From Nannochloris sp. 'desiccata' (taxonomy: Eukaryota; Chlorophyta; Trebouxiophyceae; Chlorellales; Chlorellaceae), in assembly GCA_019044685.2 (NCBI GenBank), contig JAGTXX020000009.1, positions 496,001 to 560,000 of the forward strand: DNA of 64,000 bases, in the 5' to 3' direction. Position numbers and translations under genes: made by a program. The notes under the pieces were generated by a model, which was given only the letters and a program-made list of their open reading frames with translations, was not told where the DNA came from and ran no database searches. Below are positions 10,729-21,204 of the stretch, piece by piece (positions within the stretch are counted from its first letter, which is position 1; every line of letters starts with the position of its first letter).

Positions 10729-11679
10729 CTAAATTCCAGGCAAATCCAATGAATCATCACCACCGTCTTCATCTTCACTATCTACCTCTCCCAACTGTTC
10801 GTACGTATCTGCCTCCCACACACCAACTAACTTCATATTAAACACAGCCATCTTGACGCCAAAAATTCTGAGCAACGCTGCTTGATTTGATTGCAACGTC
10901 TCTCCTGCTCTACACACAGTAAAATCAGAAACCAATTGCACCACACCTTTCACCAGCTTTGTAGGCATACCATGCTGCCTAAGGGTGGGCTCCAACGTGT
11001 GTGCCATAGGCTCTCCCCATTGCAAAACTGGACCTGCCTCGACAGAAAAGTCTTCAGTTGCTGCTGTGCCCGCTCTGGCGAAATCCACAACTTCAAAGTC
11101 ATCTACGATTTTCTGTACTTCTGTACGGCTTAAACGGGTAAAAAAAAGGCCGACGCTGCCTTTAATATGCTCCGAAAGCTGGGAGATGTTGGTTTTATAC
11201 TCATCAGCTGCATCAGAGCCGAGGGCAACTCGGAGGACTTTGCCGGAACCGAGGCAAAATTTAGAAGAATCGCGAAGTTTCTCCCTGAGACCCTTGAATT
11301 TGTCGTTTCTAAAGTTTTTATACTTGAAAAGATACACCGAAGGATACCTGGAGATAGGGAGAAAATAGAAAAGAAGAATGAGTTTTGGCCGGCCGTGTGG
11401 AGGCATGTCGCTAGAGGAAACACAGGGGGGAATATAATAGAAGGCATCCATTTTCATTCGGTCTACTCACTCGTCTAATGCAGTCTTGATTTGTTCAATG
11501 AGCCCGCCTTTCCATTCCTTGGTCTTCTTCTTCACTTTTGTCAAAGCGACTGCACAGACATGGAAGCAAAGTTTGTGAGTATTATGCATGCATGCATGAT
11601 ATTTGCATATTGCAATGCTTCAAAACAATATTTAGCAGCAATAAAACCTACCAACTTTGTTCCTTTTGCTCTTTGGCAT
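10729..11679 (-). CDS. MRT4: MRT4, ribosome assembly factor (P0-like)
   Basis: Three exons, 11679-11652, 11549-11471 and 11347-10729, all GT-AG and phase-consistent, giving 241 aa. The start MPKSKRNKVVALTKVKKK and the segments YLFKYKNFRNDKFKGLR, KVLRVALG, DEYKTNISQLSEHIKGSVGL and GMPTKLVKGVVQLVSDFTVC match the MRT4 (MRTO4) branch of the uL10/P0 family. Family knowledge: MRT4 binds pre-60S particles in the nucleolus at the site later taken by P0 and is removed during maturation. As expected it lacks the acidic P-stalk tail, though it ends in an Asp/Glu-rich stretch. The stop is 185 bp from the convergent unknown gene. Confidence 0.92.
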
Positions 11680-12156
11680 GGTGCTTCTTATATCTCTAAA
11701 ATTGATTGAGTCCGCGAATTGCAAAAAGTGGGCAGTAGGTGCTATAGAATCGAGCTTATTTAATGGTGTATACCTGTAATGATCTGTGAAAATATTTAAA
11801 TCGAACAGATTTGGTTGTAAAGTTTTAAATAATAAAAATTAAAAAGAAGCTGCCGCTGTTCGTTTTAAGCTCAATATCCTTCAATCAATCAAACTCAAAT
11901 TCGCTCAAAATAAAATTCAAGAAATACATTGTCAAATAGGATGAAAAAAAGAAAAAGGTCAGCCCATCCACTCCTCCTGGGGGAAGAAAGAAAGAAAGGA
12001 ACCTCAAGAACAGTAACGACGGGAGGGAGGGAGAATTTAAAAAGTAGAAGTTGGCTTGAGTTCAAAGTTATTTTAAATGTAAGAGGAAGGAAAGCACGAT
12101 ACGTCATTGGTGCTAAGCTTTTCAATCAATCGATTTTTATTGGAAAGAAGAGGAAT
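11680..12156. other. Intergenic, AT-rich
   Basis: Between the MRT4 start and the end of the next minus-strand gene. A plus-strand frame running into 12486 overlaps the Ala-rich gene in antisense and looks like its shadow. Nothing else is recognisable. Confidence 0.35.
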
Positions 12157-12843
12157 TTAGAACCAGCCCTTCTTGACGGGTTTGGCGGGAGCAGGGGGCG
12201 CCTCCTTCTTCATTTGGGTACCAGCAACGACAGCAGCAATGATGGCAACAACAGCAACGACGGCACCGATAGCCTTCTTCACATTCTCATCATTACCAAC
12301 CTTCTTGATGGCGCCAGTGACCTCAGCCTTGGCAGCCTTGGCCTCTGCTTCAAAGCGGCTGGCGGCTTGAGTAGCCTGTGTCTTGGTAGCCTCCTCGGTG
12401 GCCTTTGCAGCCTCCTCGGTAGCCTTGGCAGCACCCTCGGTGGCCTTGACAGCGTCGGTGACAGCAGCCGTCACCGTGTCAGCTGATTTCTACAAATCGT
12501 AATTTTACAAATTATTAGAAAGCTGCGATGCTCACCTGCTGGTAAACACAGGTGCCAAAATCATAGCAGGACGATTCTGATCAGAATAATTTAAAGACAT
12601 ACCTTGGCCATATCTTCAATCTCAGATCCAGAGCTGGTACGAGGGGTGGACAGAATTTTCTGTGAATTGGAAAAAAATAAGTTTTGTCAGCTATACTTGT
12701 GACGGGAGACGTGATAAATAATCATTCTGGCAACAAACCTTGAAGCTGCTCTTGATCTTGCCAAAGCTCTTCTTCTTGTCAACAACGGCAGCGCTGGCCT
12801 GTTCAAGGTCTAGAGAAGGAATAACGGGGGCCTGCGACGCCAT
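12157..12843 (-). CDS. Ala/Lys-rich protein with one C-terminal membrane helix, unknown
   Basis: Three exons, 12843-12739, 12659-12603 and 12489-12157, all phase 0, giving 164 aa. The start is MASQAPVIPSLDLEQASAAV. The middle is a repetitive helical stretch with near-repeats of KATEEAAKATEEATK, resembling LEA-like or apolipoprotein-like amphipathic repeats. A hydrophobic helix IGAVVAVVAIIAAVVAG follows, then a Pro/Lys tail ending KKGWF. This predicts a small membrane protein anchored near its C-terminus with a long amphipathic arm outside. Codon use is biased to GCC/GAG/AAG compared with neighbours, which suggests high expression. I do not recognise a named family. Confidence 0.7.
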
Positions 12844-13334
12844 ATTGCTTGAGTTTAGCTGCAAAAAACGCACAAAGTTTCAATCTTCAGTTGCTGAGCA
12901 TTTTGAATTTTTGGAAGGAAAAAAACCAGCAGGATATAGGAATATGGCCTGATTCAAAATATATCGTTGCAGAACGAAAGACCCTACTAGTCACCACCCT
13001 TAATCCAGTATTGCGGAGTGGTGGCTGCTTACAGACACAATTGAAATGATCCCACCCTAAAGGTAACTTACACTGGGATTTGCGAGCAGCACCGAAGGGA
13101 AATGAAATAAATATGTTTAGTAGAGTGAATATACAAGTGGGCTTAAATTAAGCTGGCAATTTGTAGACCGAGCCGAAAAATCTTGCTGCTGAGGTACACC
13201 TTGCAAGTACATATTAAAGAATAAGACCCGCTTGAGGCTCAAACGTTGAGCCCTCTATGCAGCTTATTGTTGATACTACTAAACCAAAGAATTTCTAAAG
13301 CTAGCGGTGGCAACGCAGCGGCGCGCATACCAAG
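12844..13334. other. Divergent promoter region
   Basis: 491 bp between the divergent starts of the Ala-rich membrane protein and the HEAT-repeat gene. No coding sequence or RNA gene was recognised. Confidence 0.4.
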
Positions 13335-15630
13335 ATGGATGTTGGATCATTATTGTCACAAGCCGGCGATCCTGTTCATTTAAACAGAGAGAAGGCCATC
13401 ACCTCTCTCGAGGAAGCATTAAGCACTAAAGATCCCAAAGAGTCAAAAGAAATTATTGAACAACTGCAGAATGGCGTTCTCACTATGGCTCGTTCTGATC
13501 AATGGGAACAACGGCTTGGTGCCATGCGCATCGCTGGAGTTTTAATTTCCAGCCACGCTGCCGACCCTGCCTTTTTAGAGAATGCCATTGAAATATGCTC
13601 TGATAGGCTGGAAGATGCTGAAGTCAGGGTTCGTCTCGCTGTCGGGCAGGTTTTGAAAGCTCTTAGTGCTGAGATAGGGACGGTGGTTTGGGAAAAGACA
13701 ATTGAACGGATCCTGTCTAGTATCAGAGAAAATTTTGTAAGTACTATAGTAAGGGAGAAGTTGGAGACAGGCAAAGGTTTCAGTGCTTGTTCTTGTTAAA
13801 ACTTGAAGTCTACACGTATTATCAGTTCATACCATTAATATTTGCGTTTTTGTTTTGTTTTTTTCGTTTGTGCAGGATCGAGACTTGGCTGAACCTTCTA
13901 GCACCACAGTTCAAGGGGAACGGGACCAACGACCTGACAGCCCTTCTTTAGTCGCTTCCTTACTTCAACAAACATACAGAGTAGAGCGGCCCGGGACGGG
14001 GGAGATGCGGCACGGCACTGAAGGATGGAAATGTTTAGAGACTTCATTTCGAGCTCTTCAAGGTATCATGGAAGGCTGTGGCGCTACGTTTGCCCCTTAT
14101 TTAACCCCTGAACTCCGTGCTCTTATATACAAAGCGCTTCTCCACCCGAACAGATTCGTTCGAGAGGCGTGTCATTATATTTTGGGCTCGGTGTGTCAGC
14201 TACTTGAAGGACCGGAACTCGAGACCCTTGGCCCTGAGATTGCCAACAAGCTCGGTCTCGGGTTAAGTGACAATTGGAGTCAAGTACGATATGCCGCTTC
14301 TGTAGCTACCCGTACTTTTTTATTGGCCGCCAAACCATATCATGAAATTGTATTGCCTATGGTATTGCCTCATATTTGTTTGAATAGGTACTACGTAGCT
14401 GAAGGTGTACGACTATATTCACAAGAAACATGGCAATTAATTATGGGAGACCAAGGAAGGCTTTGGGTCGCGAAATGTGCTCCTACAGTGGTTTCGTACT
14501 ACGTTGAACAAAGTAAAGCAAATAATCATGCTGTTCGGGAAGCGGCATGTGCTTCTATAGCAGAGTTAATGTGCAAAGTAGATAAAGAAGCTGTTGCACC
14601 ACATGTTCCTAGGTTATTACGTGCTTTATTGATGTGTTTCAGGGACGCTTCATGGCCTGTGCGCGATGCTGCTTGCTTGGCATGTGGACGGTGTGTTCTC
14701 GCTTTTCCTGACGAAAGTAAAGAGGTACTGGCAAAACTGTACGATTTATGGTTTGCTCATTTATGGGATAATATATTTAGTGTCCGTGAAGACTCTGCAA
14801 TCGCGTTAGCCAACGCAGCACGTGCGTATGGCCCTGATGCTATTTCCAGAATTGTCGCAAAAATTACAGAAATGCTTCCAAAAGCAAAAGATCAACCCGC
14901 AGATAGTAAAGCCCGTGGAAACCTCGAAAACACCACGTTATTTGGCGTTGCAGCAGAGCGCTCTCAACGTGCCAACGATCAGGAGCTTCATACTGATAAA
15001 ACAATGTTTTCCTGTGGTTCGTTAGCTCCCAAATTACAGAGAGGTGGCGGTGGAGGTGATGGCTGCATGGACCATGGCTTTGCTCGAGATAAAGAACCTT
15101 GGGAAGCTACAGACGGGTGTATTTATATGATTCGAGAGCTTGCTGGTGTAGCTCCCGATCAAGTTCCTCAGTTTTTACCTGGCTTGGCTGAAGCGGCACG
15201 ATTAACTCACTTTAATCATTGTTTGAATTTACAAGAAACTCTTTGGAGAAATTTGCCAGAAATCGCTAAAGGTATTGGGAAAAAGTCTTTTAAACCCTAT
15301 TTAGAAGAATTTTTGCAGCCTGTTTTTCAGGGATTACGCTGTGGACATAGATTATGCGAAGCTGCAGCAGGACAGTGTATTGGAAAACTGAGGGATCTGA
15401 TTGGCCCCGGAATTTTTGAAGGGCGTCTTGATGACGATCAGAAAATTTTGTTACATACTTCCTCTGATATTCCACCCCCGCAAGGCCCTCTATCGGGCAT
15501 GGGTTTGAGCAAAGCACCTGTGGGAGCAGGAGCAGCAGGGGTTGGAGTACCTGTGGCTGGTGGAATCCCGATGATGATGGGGCAAACAAGGATCATGCCC
15601 CCGCCGCCGACGACCACGATGCCGAGATAA
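13335..15630 (+). CDS. HEAT/ARM-repeat protein
   Basis: Two exons, 13335-13736 (ends TTT|GTAAGT) and 13876-15630 (acceptor GTGCAG|GAT), phase 0, 718 aa. Repeated helical pairs with HEAT-like spacing run through most of the length, for example WEQRLGAMRIAGVLI, VRLAVGQVLKAL, RFVREACHYILGSVCQLLE, HAVREAACASIAELM, WPVRDAACLACGRCV and FSVREDSAIALANAARAYG. A conserved-looking block EATDGCIYMIRELAGVAPDQ follows, and the C-terminus is a Pro/Gly/Met-rich tail. Such solenoids bind partners, and the sequence alone does not say which one. No enzymatic motif is visible. I do not assign it to importins, PP2A-A or another named HEAT family. Confidence 0.78.
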
Positions 15631-15891
15631 AAAGAGAGAGAACCCTCTGTATCCCTTCTGCTGTTTCCCTTCATGTTTATCTGTTGAGAAATACTAATAC
15701 TACTAGTAATTTAAACAATTGATCAATTAATCAATCAAAATTAAGTAATGTAGTACTCGGAATATTCTTGAGCGGTACGGCGTCCTGAGACAGAAGCCGT
15801 GCTGAAGCAAACTAAAGTTCTGAAGGAATTTGTTTTCTGATCCCCGTCCCCAAGGAATTGGAGAACTAAAAGTCCAAACTAACAATCCAAA

Positions 15892-17364
15892 TCACGGCTT
15901 CAGTGCGTGTGTGTTCAAAAAGTCTATCAACGTTTCATTAAACTCAAACGGCATCTCTTCCATCGGCACATGCCCACATGGCATCTCTTTATATACCGCA
16001 ACAGGGGTCTCTCCGCCATCGCCTCTTTTGAAAGAAACACCTTTGCTCTTCTGTTCCCGACTTTCTTTCAGAATCTCAACCAGGGCAGCAGCATTCTGCG
16101 TCAACGCCCCATCATCCTCTCCCTGTACCACCAACACTGGCAAGCTGTCTATACAGCTATAGTCGTAGACAGAGGGTAGCATAAAGGCCCGTAAATTTAA
16201 AAGCGCAGCACGGTCCCAATCGCGTGCTCGTAAGGGGCGTGTATATCCTTCAGCTGCTTCTTGAATTGCCAGTTCAGCAGCGGCTTCCCACAGAGACTCC
16301 TCTCCTTCCACCGCCACATCCTCCTCAGTAGCACTCGTGGTGGTGTTATTATCAATATAGTTAAAAGAGGTGCTTCTAGGCATATTCATAGTACTTCCAT
16401 TCGATGCTACCAGGTCGATAGAAGCCCCAGAAGACATTGACGACGTCGACATAGACGATGCTGTAGTAGGGTGTGGTGTGAACCCCAATTCCCCAGATGC
16501 TACCTTTTCTTTTTGTTTCAGCAACTGGCGTCTGACGTACCGCAACCCTGCTTCGTCAGAACCGAGAATCGCTCTGATAGCTAGAAAGCGAAGCTGGCTT
16601 CCAAAAGTAGCCCGGCGTAATAAACTATGCTCAGAGTTAGTTGGAACAGCAGGAGCGATGAGCCCAAGAGAGGTCACCTGGCGAGGACGACGCCTTGATA
16701 TCTCTAAAGCAACCAACGCCCCTGCAGAATGCCCGATTGGAATAACTGGACCGTCAATTTTAAGCGCATCTAGAAACATTTCCATCAGTCTAACGCTGCC
16801 GTCTAACTCATATGGATTGAAATCTATAGGGTGGCTCTTGCCCCATTCCAGAGGGCGATCAGAAAGGCCAAAAGGAGGTCTGTCCACGGCAAGAACTCGA
16901 CAGCCAGTAGCATCAGCTATCGCATCAATATTCGCTCTCCAACTAAACGTACTGCCGTTGAAACCATGGAGAAGAAGGATTGTCGGCTTTGTCGGGGAGT
17001 TTGAAGTAGAGCGGCGTTCTTTGTAGTGAAGACGGAGCCCCCCCGCAACGGAAATAAATTTACTGTCTGGATCTGCTAGAGAGCTAGGAGGCAGTGTATT
17101 ATCAGCTTCCGATTCAATTTTAATAAATTCAGGATCGGGGAGACCGAACGCAGGGAGCGCCAGGTCTTGGAGCCAAGGCAAAGTTTCTTTGCGAGCGGAT
17201 TGCCAGAGCGCGGTGAGCAATTCTTGGTCTTTTCGGAGAGAGGCTTTGCATTGCTGAAAATTTGGTTGGGGCCTGCTGGGGTTGTAAATAATTGATAATT
17301 TGTTCAGGGTAGTAGTGCGAGCAGAGTTTGGCTGAAATGGAAGTGATCTGATCGAGCTCCGCAT
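15892..17364 (-). CDS. Alpha/beta hydrolase fold protein, possibly plastid-targeted
   Basis: Single exon, 490 aa. The hydrolase core starts near 105: ILLLHGFNGSTFSWR (oxyanion-hole HG motif), VDRPPFGLSDRP, then the nucleophile elbow GHSAG with Ser213, the acid in VLVVQGEDDGAL and the catalytic His in CGHVPMEEMPFEF. All three triad positions are present. The first 30 residues are basic, Ser/Thr-rich and poor in acids, consistent with an organelle transit peptide. A low-complexity insert rich in Ser and Thr lies in the cap region (about 300-355). The substrate cannot be predicted. The gene is divergent from the one starting at 17675, with 310 bp shared. Confidence 0.82.
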   Translation of the reverse strand: MRSSIRSLPFQPNSARTTTLNKLSIIYNPSRPQPNFQQCKASLRKDQELLTALWQSARKETLPWLQDLALPAFGLPDPEFIKIESEADNTLPPSSLADPDSKFISVAGGLRLHYKERRSTSNSPTKPTILLLHGFNGSTFSWRANIDAIADATGCRVLAVDRPPFGLSDRPLEWGKSHPIDFNPYELDGSVRLMEMFLDALKIDGPVIPIGHSAGALVALEISRRRPRQVTSLGLIAPAVPTNSEHSLLRRATFGSQLRFLAIRAILGSDEAGLRYVRRQLLKQKEKVASGELGFTPHPTTASSMSTSSMSSGASIDLVASNGSTMNMPRSTSFNYIDNNTTTSATEEDVAVEGEESLWEAAAELAIQEAAEGYTRPLRARDWDRAALLNLRAFMLPSVYDYSCIDSLPVLVVQGEDDGALTQNAAALVEILKESREQKSKGVSFKRGDGGETPVAVYKEMPCGHVPMEEMPFEFNETLIDFLNTHALKP

Positions 17365-17674
17365 TTTGAAATTGTTTTCTCAGTAAACTTTGTCCTGAGA
17401 CTCGAAACCCTTGGTGCTTAACGGGTATATTACAATTTATATAAAGCATCAGTATGTCTAGTTTACGCTAAATTTCACTAGCTGCTCGATAGGTGTGTCT
17501 GTGGCTAAAACCCACTTCGCAGCACTCGCAGCACCACATTCACCGTGGCACCTGTTTCTAGAAGACCGCTTGTTCCTACAACATCTTGCTGCCTGAACAG
17601 CTCAATTGCGCGTAATTAATTTCAAATAACTCTGCATTACTCATCCCCGCAGTTTCAACGCCATCGCTGTCAAA
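17365..17674. other. Divergent promoter region
   Basis: 310 bp between two divergent ATGs. No further feature seen. Confidence 0.4.
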
Positions 17675-18805
17675 ATGACGTCGCATTTGTCTCCAAGATT
17701 AAAGCGAGAGCGTAGTGATTCCACCAATCACTTACTCTTTAAAAGTGACGACGATGCTGCTGCTGCAGCTGACCACATTCACATCCCCTCTGTTAAGTCC
17801 AAACACATCCCATATAGCGAGATCGCTGCCCCTTTGCAGCATCTCATCCCTGGAGAAAGTAAACAAGATTTTTTCTCCCGCCTTTCTGGAAAAATCGAGA
17901 AACACCTCTTCTCCGCTGCTCACACTTTTGACAAAGACGGAATCTATCTATACAAACGCCCTGTACGTAGCTCTACCCCACAACATACTGCATTATTAGC
18001 CCAGGCGGGCACTGTCTTTCACCATGTTGTCGTCTACCTCAAGCGCCCGGGAGAAGAAGACCTTGTTGCACTCGAATTCTGCCCCAGTAACGGAATGGAC
18101 GTCACCCAAAGCTTACTAGAAGAAGCACCTGCTGCTCCTGTCTTAAAAACCTTCCCAGAGCTACCAGAACCCGAGCATTTACCCATGTTGCATATAAATC
18201 TCAACCATCACGCTTTGGACGCTTTGCATATTGAACACGCGTTGACTTTTGCTTGCGGAAAGGCGTATCAAGTGATGAAGAACAACTGTATCTCCTTTGC
18301 AGACTTTTGTATTCGGTGCTTAACTGGGAATAGAGTCAAAAATGCCCCTCTGCTTTTTGATTATCTGGTTGGCGAGGTGCCCAAAGTAGACTCGCCCCTG
18401 CTCCCTCTGTTGCAGATGATGACACAAATGAGCTGGTTTGATGTGACTGATGGCAGCAGGTTGATGCGTGAATTCTTAGAAAAACACGGGGCACATGTAC
18501 TTGTCTCTGTAGACGAAGGAGCTGGTGCAGCAGTAGCTGAGAACAGAAACATTAAAGGAAAAGAAGACGAGGAGGATGCTGGGAACGCAGTGCTGGAAGC
18601 AGGTACTGTGGCACCTGCTGTAGCAGGTGATAGCACTTGGAGTGCTGATACTAAAGCAATTGATCCCCTTCCTTCTAGTACTATGAACACCACAAGAGTC
18701 CATAGCGCAGGAGGGAAAGAGCGAAGTTCGGCGAGCAGTGGTTGGGTAGGTAAAAAGAAAGCAGGGCCAAAACTGCCGCCTCGCACACTTAAAACGAAAC
18801 CTTGA
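17675..18805 (+). CDS. Possible permuted papain-fold (PPPDE/LRAT-like) protein
   Basis: Single exon, 376 aa. A His in FHHVVVYLKRPGEEDLVALEF is followed about 80 residues later by YQVMKNNCISFADFCIRCLTG. This order, His first then Asn-Cys in a helix ending near a LTG motif, is that of circularly permuted papain-like proteins (PPPDE/DeSI deSUMOylases and the LRAT/NlpC group). The N-terminus is charged and the C-terminal third is low complexity and ends in a basic tail. Family knowledge would make it a thiol peptidase or acyltransferase, but the overall similarity is weak and the assignment rests on the His and Cys contexts. A TGTAA lies about 50 bp past the stop. Confidence 0.5.
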   Translation: MTSHLSPRLKRERSDSTNHLLFKSDDDAAAAADHIHIPSVKSKHIPYSEIAAPLQHLIPGESKQDFFSRLSGKIEKHLFSAAHTFDKDGIYLYKRPVRSSTPQHTALLAQAGTVFHHVVVYLKRPGEEDLVALEFCPSNGMDVTQSLLEEAPAAPVLKTFPELPEPEHLPMLHINLNHHALDALHIEHALTFACGKAYQVMKNNCISFADFCIRCLTGNRVKNAPLLFDYLVGEVPKVDSPLLPLLQMMTQMSWFDVTDGSRLMREFLEKHGAHVLVSVDEGAGAAVAENRNIKGKEDEEDAGNAVLEAGTVAPAVAGDSTWSADTKAIDPLPSSTMNTTRVHSAGGKERSSASSGWVGKKKAGPKLPPRTLKTKP

Positions 18806-19027
18806 TCATGAAATGAAGAGAAGATTAATTTGCATACTTTTATTGGCGTATAAAATGTAAATTAAATACCGGTATACTAAATGAAATGATAGAACAAGCA
18901 CTCTACAAAAATTTAAATATAAACAGCTGCTGGCCCGAGTAAGCGTGGCCAACTATAGCAGACGTTAAAGTGTAGCTTCCTTCCTTCCTAAAAGAAAATC
19001 GAAAACGAAATGCAAGGGGCGCTTGGT

Positions 19028-20004
19028 CTATACTAATGTGTCGATCGCCTTTTCTTCTTCTTTTTCCCATAAAATAGGATTCAATGGCCCATCACACACC
19101 TTTCCCACCTCTACCCCAGTCAAATACCTGTTTGCATCTGCCCTTTGATTATCGTTTAGTGGCTCGGCCATCTTCATGTCCTTATCCATGTAGATAACAG
19201 TTAAAACTTTCCTCGTTTTATCGGTGGTTGTGTTCGGCGGGGCTTTATGAAAGGTCCAGCCAGAGTGAAAAGACACTTCACCTGCTTCAAAAGGGCCGGT
19301 AATTAATTCGTAGCCACCTTGTTTTACAGCAGCACTGACAGCAGCATCGCTGGCAATGCCAATGCCGACCGACCTGCCTAGATCGGCATTTTGGCTACCT
19401 GTGAAAAGATAAAAGAAAATTAAAAAAATAAGGAATAAACCAAAATATTAAAACAGAAATCATCGATATAGTTCGTATTTCACTAACCTGCTACAAACTC
19501 GAGAGGCCCCATCTCTGTAGGCACTGCTGTTAACGGCATCCATGCAGTGACGGTTTTCTCACTTTGCAGTGGCCAGTAGAATTGATCTGCATGGTAGGGT
19601 GTATGCCCGCCACCAGGCCATTTAAATAAAGCTTGGTCGTGGTACATCCTAACCCCAGTGACATCATCGCCCATGAGCTCTGCGGCAATGCGTGCGAGGC
19701 GTTTGCTGAACGCTAATTCTTTGACTTTTGCATGCTCTGGCTTGGCCCAGATATTGATCACTTGTTTAAATGCACGAGAGTATGTTGGATCTTTTGCATC
19801 CTTGGCCAGCTGCTCATCTAGAGGATCATCACCGGAGACACCGACAGCTGCTTCAATGAAAGGTGTGTAGTAATCTAGTACATCTGCGGGGATGACGTCT
19901 TTGAGACGGATGAAACCATTCTTGCGATAATACGTTTTTTGTTCCGCCGTTAGAGCGTAGGGCTCGTGTAATACGCTGGAAATGTTGTTTTCAGACATCA
20001 CCAT
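19028..20004 (-). CDS. Phytanoyl-CoA dioxygenase (PhyH) family oxygenase
   Basis: Two exons, 20004-19488 and 19398-19028 (GCAG|GTTAGT; TTCACAG|GTAGCC), 295 aa. It is an Fe(II)/2-oxoglutarate dioxygenase by motif: HTPYHADQFYWP supplies the HxD pair (His138, Asp140), and the distal His lies in FHSGWTFHKAP, followed by basic residues for 2-oxoglutarate (TRKVLTVIYMDKD). The N-terminus YYRKNGFIRLKDVIPADVLD is typical of PhyH. The substrate is unknown; family members act on phytanoyl-CoA, ectoine and various metabolites. No peroxisomal tripeptide ends the protein (it ends DTLV). Two in-frame ATGs (20004 and 19998) are possible starts; the first has the better GCCATGG context. Confidence 0.85.
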
Positions 20005-20383
20005 GGCATAATCTGCTATATATTTCTCAAAGGTGGAAATGATTACAAGATGCGAAGTCAAATTGTCACTCTTCAGGCGCCCATCTGTCGGAGGTCGCTT
20101 TTATGAATACCTAGATTTTGTTTTGAATAATGAAACGATTAATTACTGCCAGAAGTCCGAAACTATGAGGGTTTCCGAGTGGGTAGGCATGCAACTTTTA
20201 ACTGAAAACACTTCTCCCTTCATACACAGCATTTAAACATTTTAACTTTTGAGTTGTATAGTCATAAATTAGCTCATCTCAATAAGGCATGATATCCAAA
20301 TAATTCGCAACAATTAGTTTCTTGATCACATTTTAAAACTTTGATCACATTTTGAAATAAATTAGCTAGATTAACACCCTACC
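20005..20383. other. Divergent promoter region (PhyH / UBC9)
   Basis: 379 bp between divergent starts. It contains a near-direct repeat, TTGATCACATTTTAAAACTT and TTGATCACATTTTGAAAT (about 20321-20357), just upstream of the UBC9 ATG. No gene is visible. Confidence 0.4.
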
Positions 20384-20961
20384 ATGGGAAGTATATCCAC
20401 TATGCGTCTTGCAGAAGAGCGAAAAAAATGGAGAAAAGACCATCCATTCGGCTTCGTCGCCAAGCCCAGCACAAATGAAAAAGACGGGACAGTTGATCTC
20501 ATGACGTGGAGCTGTTCTGTTCCAGGTAAAGAAGGCAGTATTTGGGAAGGTGGTCTCTACCCCGTCACGCTGAAATTCCCCAAAACATACCCTGCACAAC
20601 CACCAGAAGTTTATTTTCCAAAGAAATTTCCACACCCGAACATCTTTGACGACGGCGGTGTCTGTTTGTCTCTGTTGAACCCTCAAAAATCATGGAAGCC
20701 TTCTATTTCAGTAAAAGAGATTCTCTTGGGGCTGCAAGAGTTATTGGTAGATCCGAATAATACAGACCCAGCGAGCTGGGAGTATTCGCATCTCTATCGG
20801 CATAAAAGAAAGGAATATGAAAAGTAAGTCGAAAAAGAAGCGGTTGGTCTTTATTATTAATTGATTACCATACATATGAATCACTCTAATGATCTTTCTC
20901 ACTTTTGTCTTACCGCAGAGAGGTCAAGGAGATCGCAAAGAAGTACAAGGCAGCCGAATAA
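20384..20961 (+). CDS. UBC9: SUMO-conjugating enzyme UBC9
   Basis: Two exons, 20384-20823 and 20919-20961 (AA|GTAAGT; TACCGCAG|A), 160 aa. The order of motifs is that of UBC9: RLAEERKKWRKDHPFGFVAK, LMTWSCSVPGKEGSIWEGG, then HPNIFDDGGVCLSLL with the catalytic Cys94, then WKPSISVKEILLGLQELL and a short basic C-terminal helix. The basic N-terminal helix (ERKKWRKDHPFGF) is the SUMO- and E1-binding face and separates UBC9 from ubiquitin E2s. Length is normal (human 158). Family knowledge: it accepts SUMO from the SAE1/SAE2 E1 and passes it to lysines. Confidence 0.95.
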
Positions 20962-21204
20962 GCCCTACGATTTTAGAGCTTGTTTTCCTCTGTATGGCTT
21001 TGTTAGGTACGGACCAAGTTCATAGACACTTTAATCGAAAAAGGGTTTTTTTTTTTCTTATTTTATAAACTCGTAAGTATACATGTGCACTATTAATTTA
21101 TAATTTATTACCACAGAATTGAAGAAAACTTCAGATACTCAAAAGAAACAGAGAAAGCCACGGCGGCACTGCCTAGGTTTTCCTATTTCTTACAACAACT
21201 TCCA

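Noticed and set aside
11929..12486. 185-codon plus-strand frame
   Set aside because: It overlaps the Ala-rich membrane protein in antisense. Its Ser/Leu/Gly composition mirrors the GCC/GAG-rich codons of the real gene.
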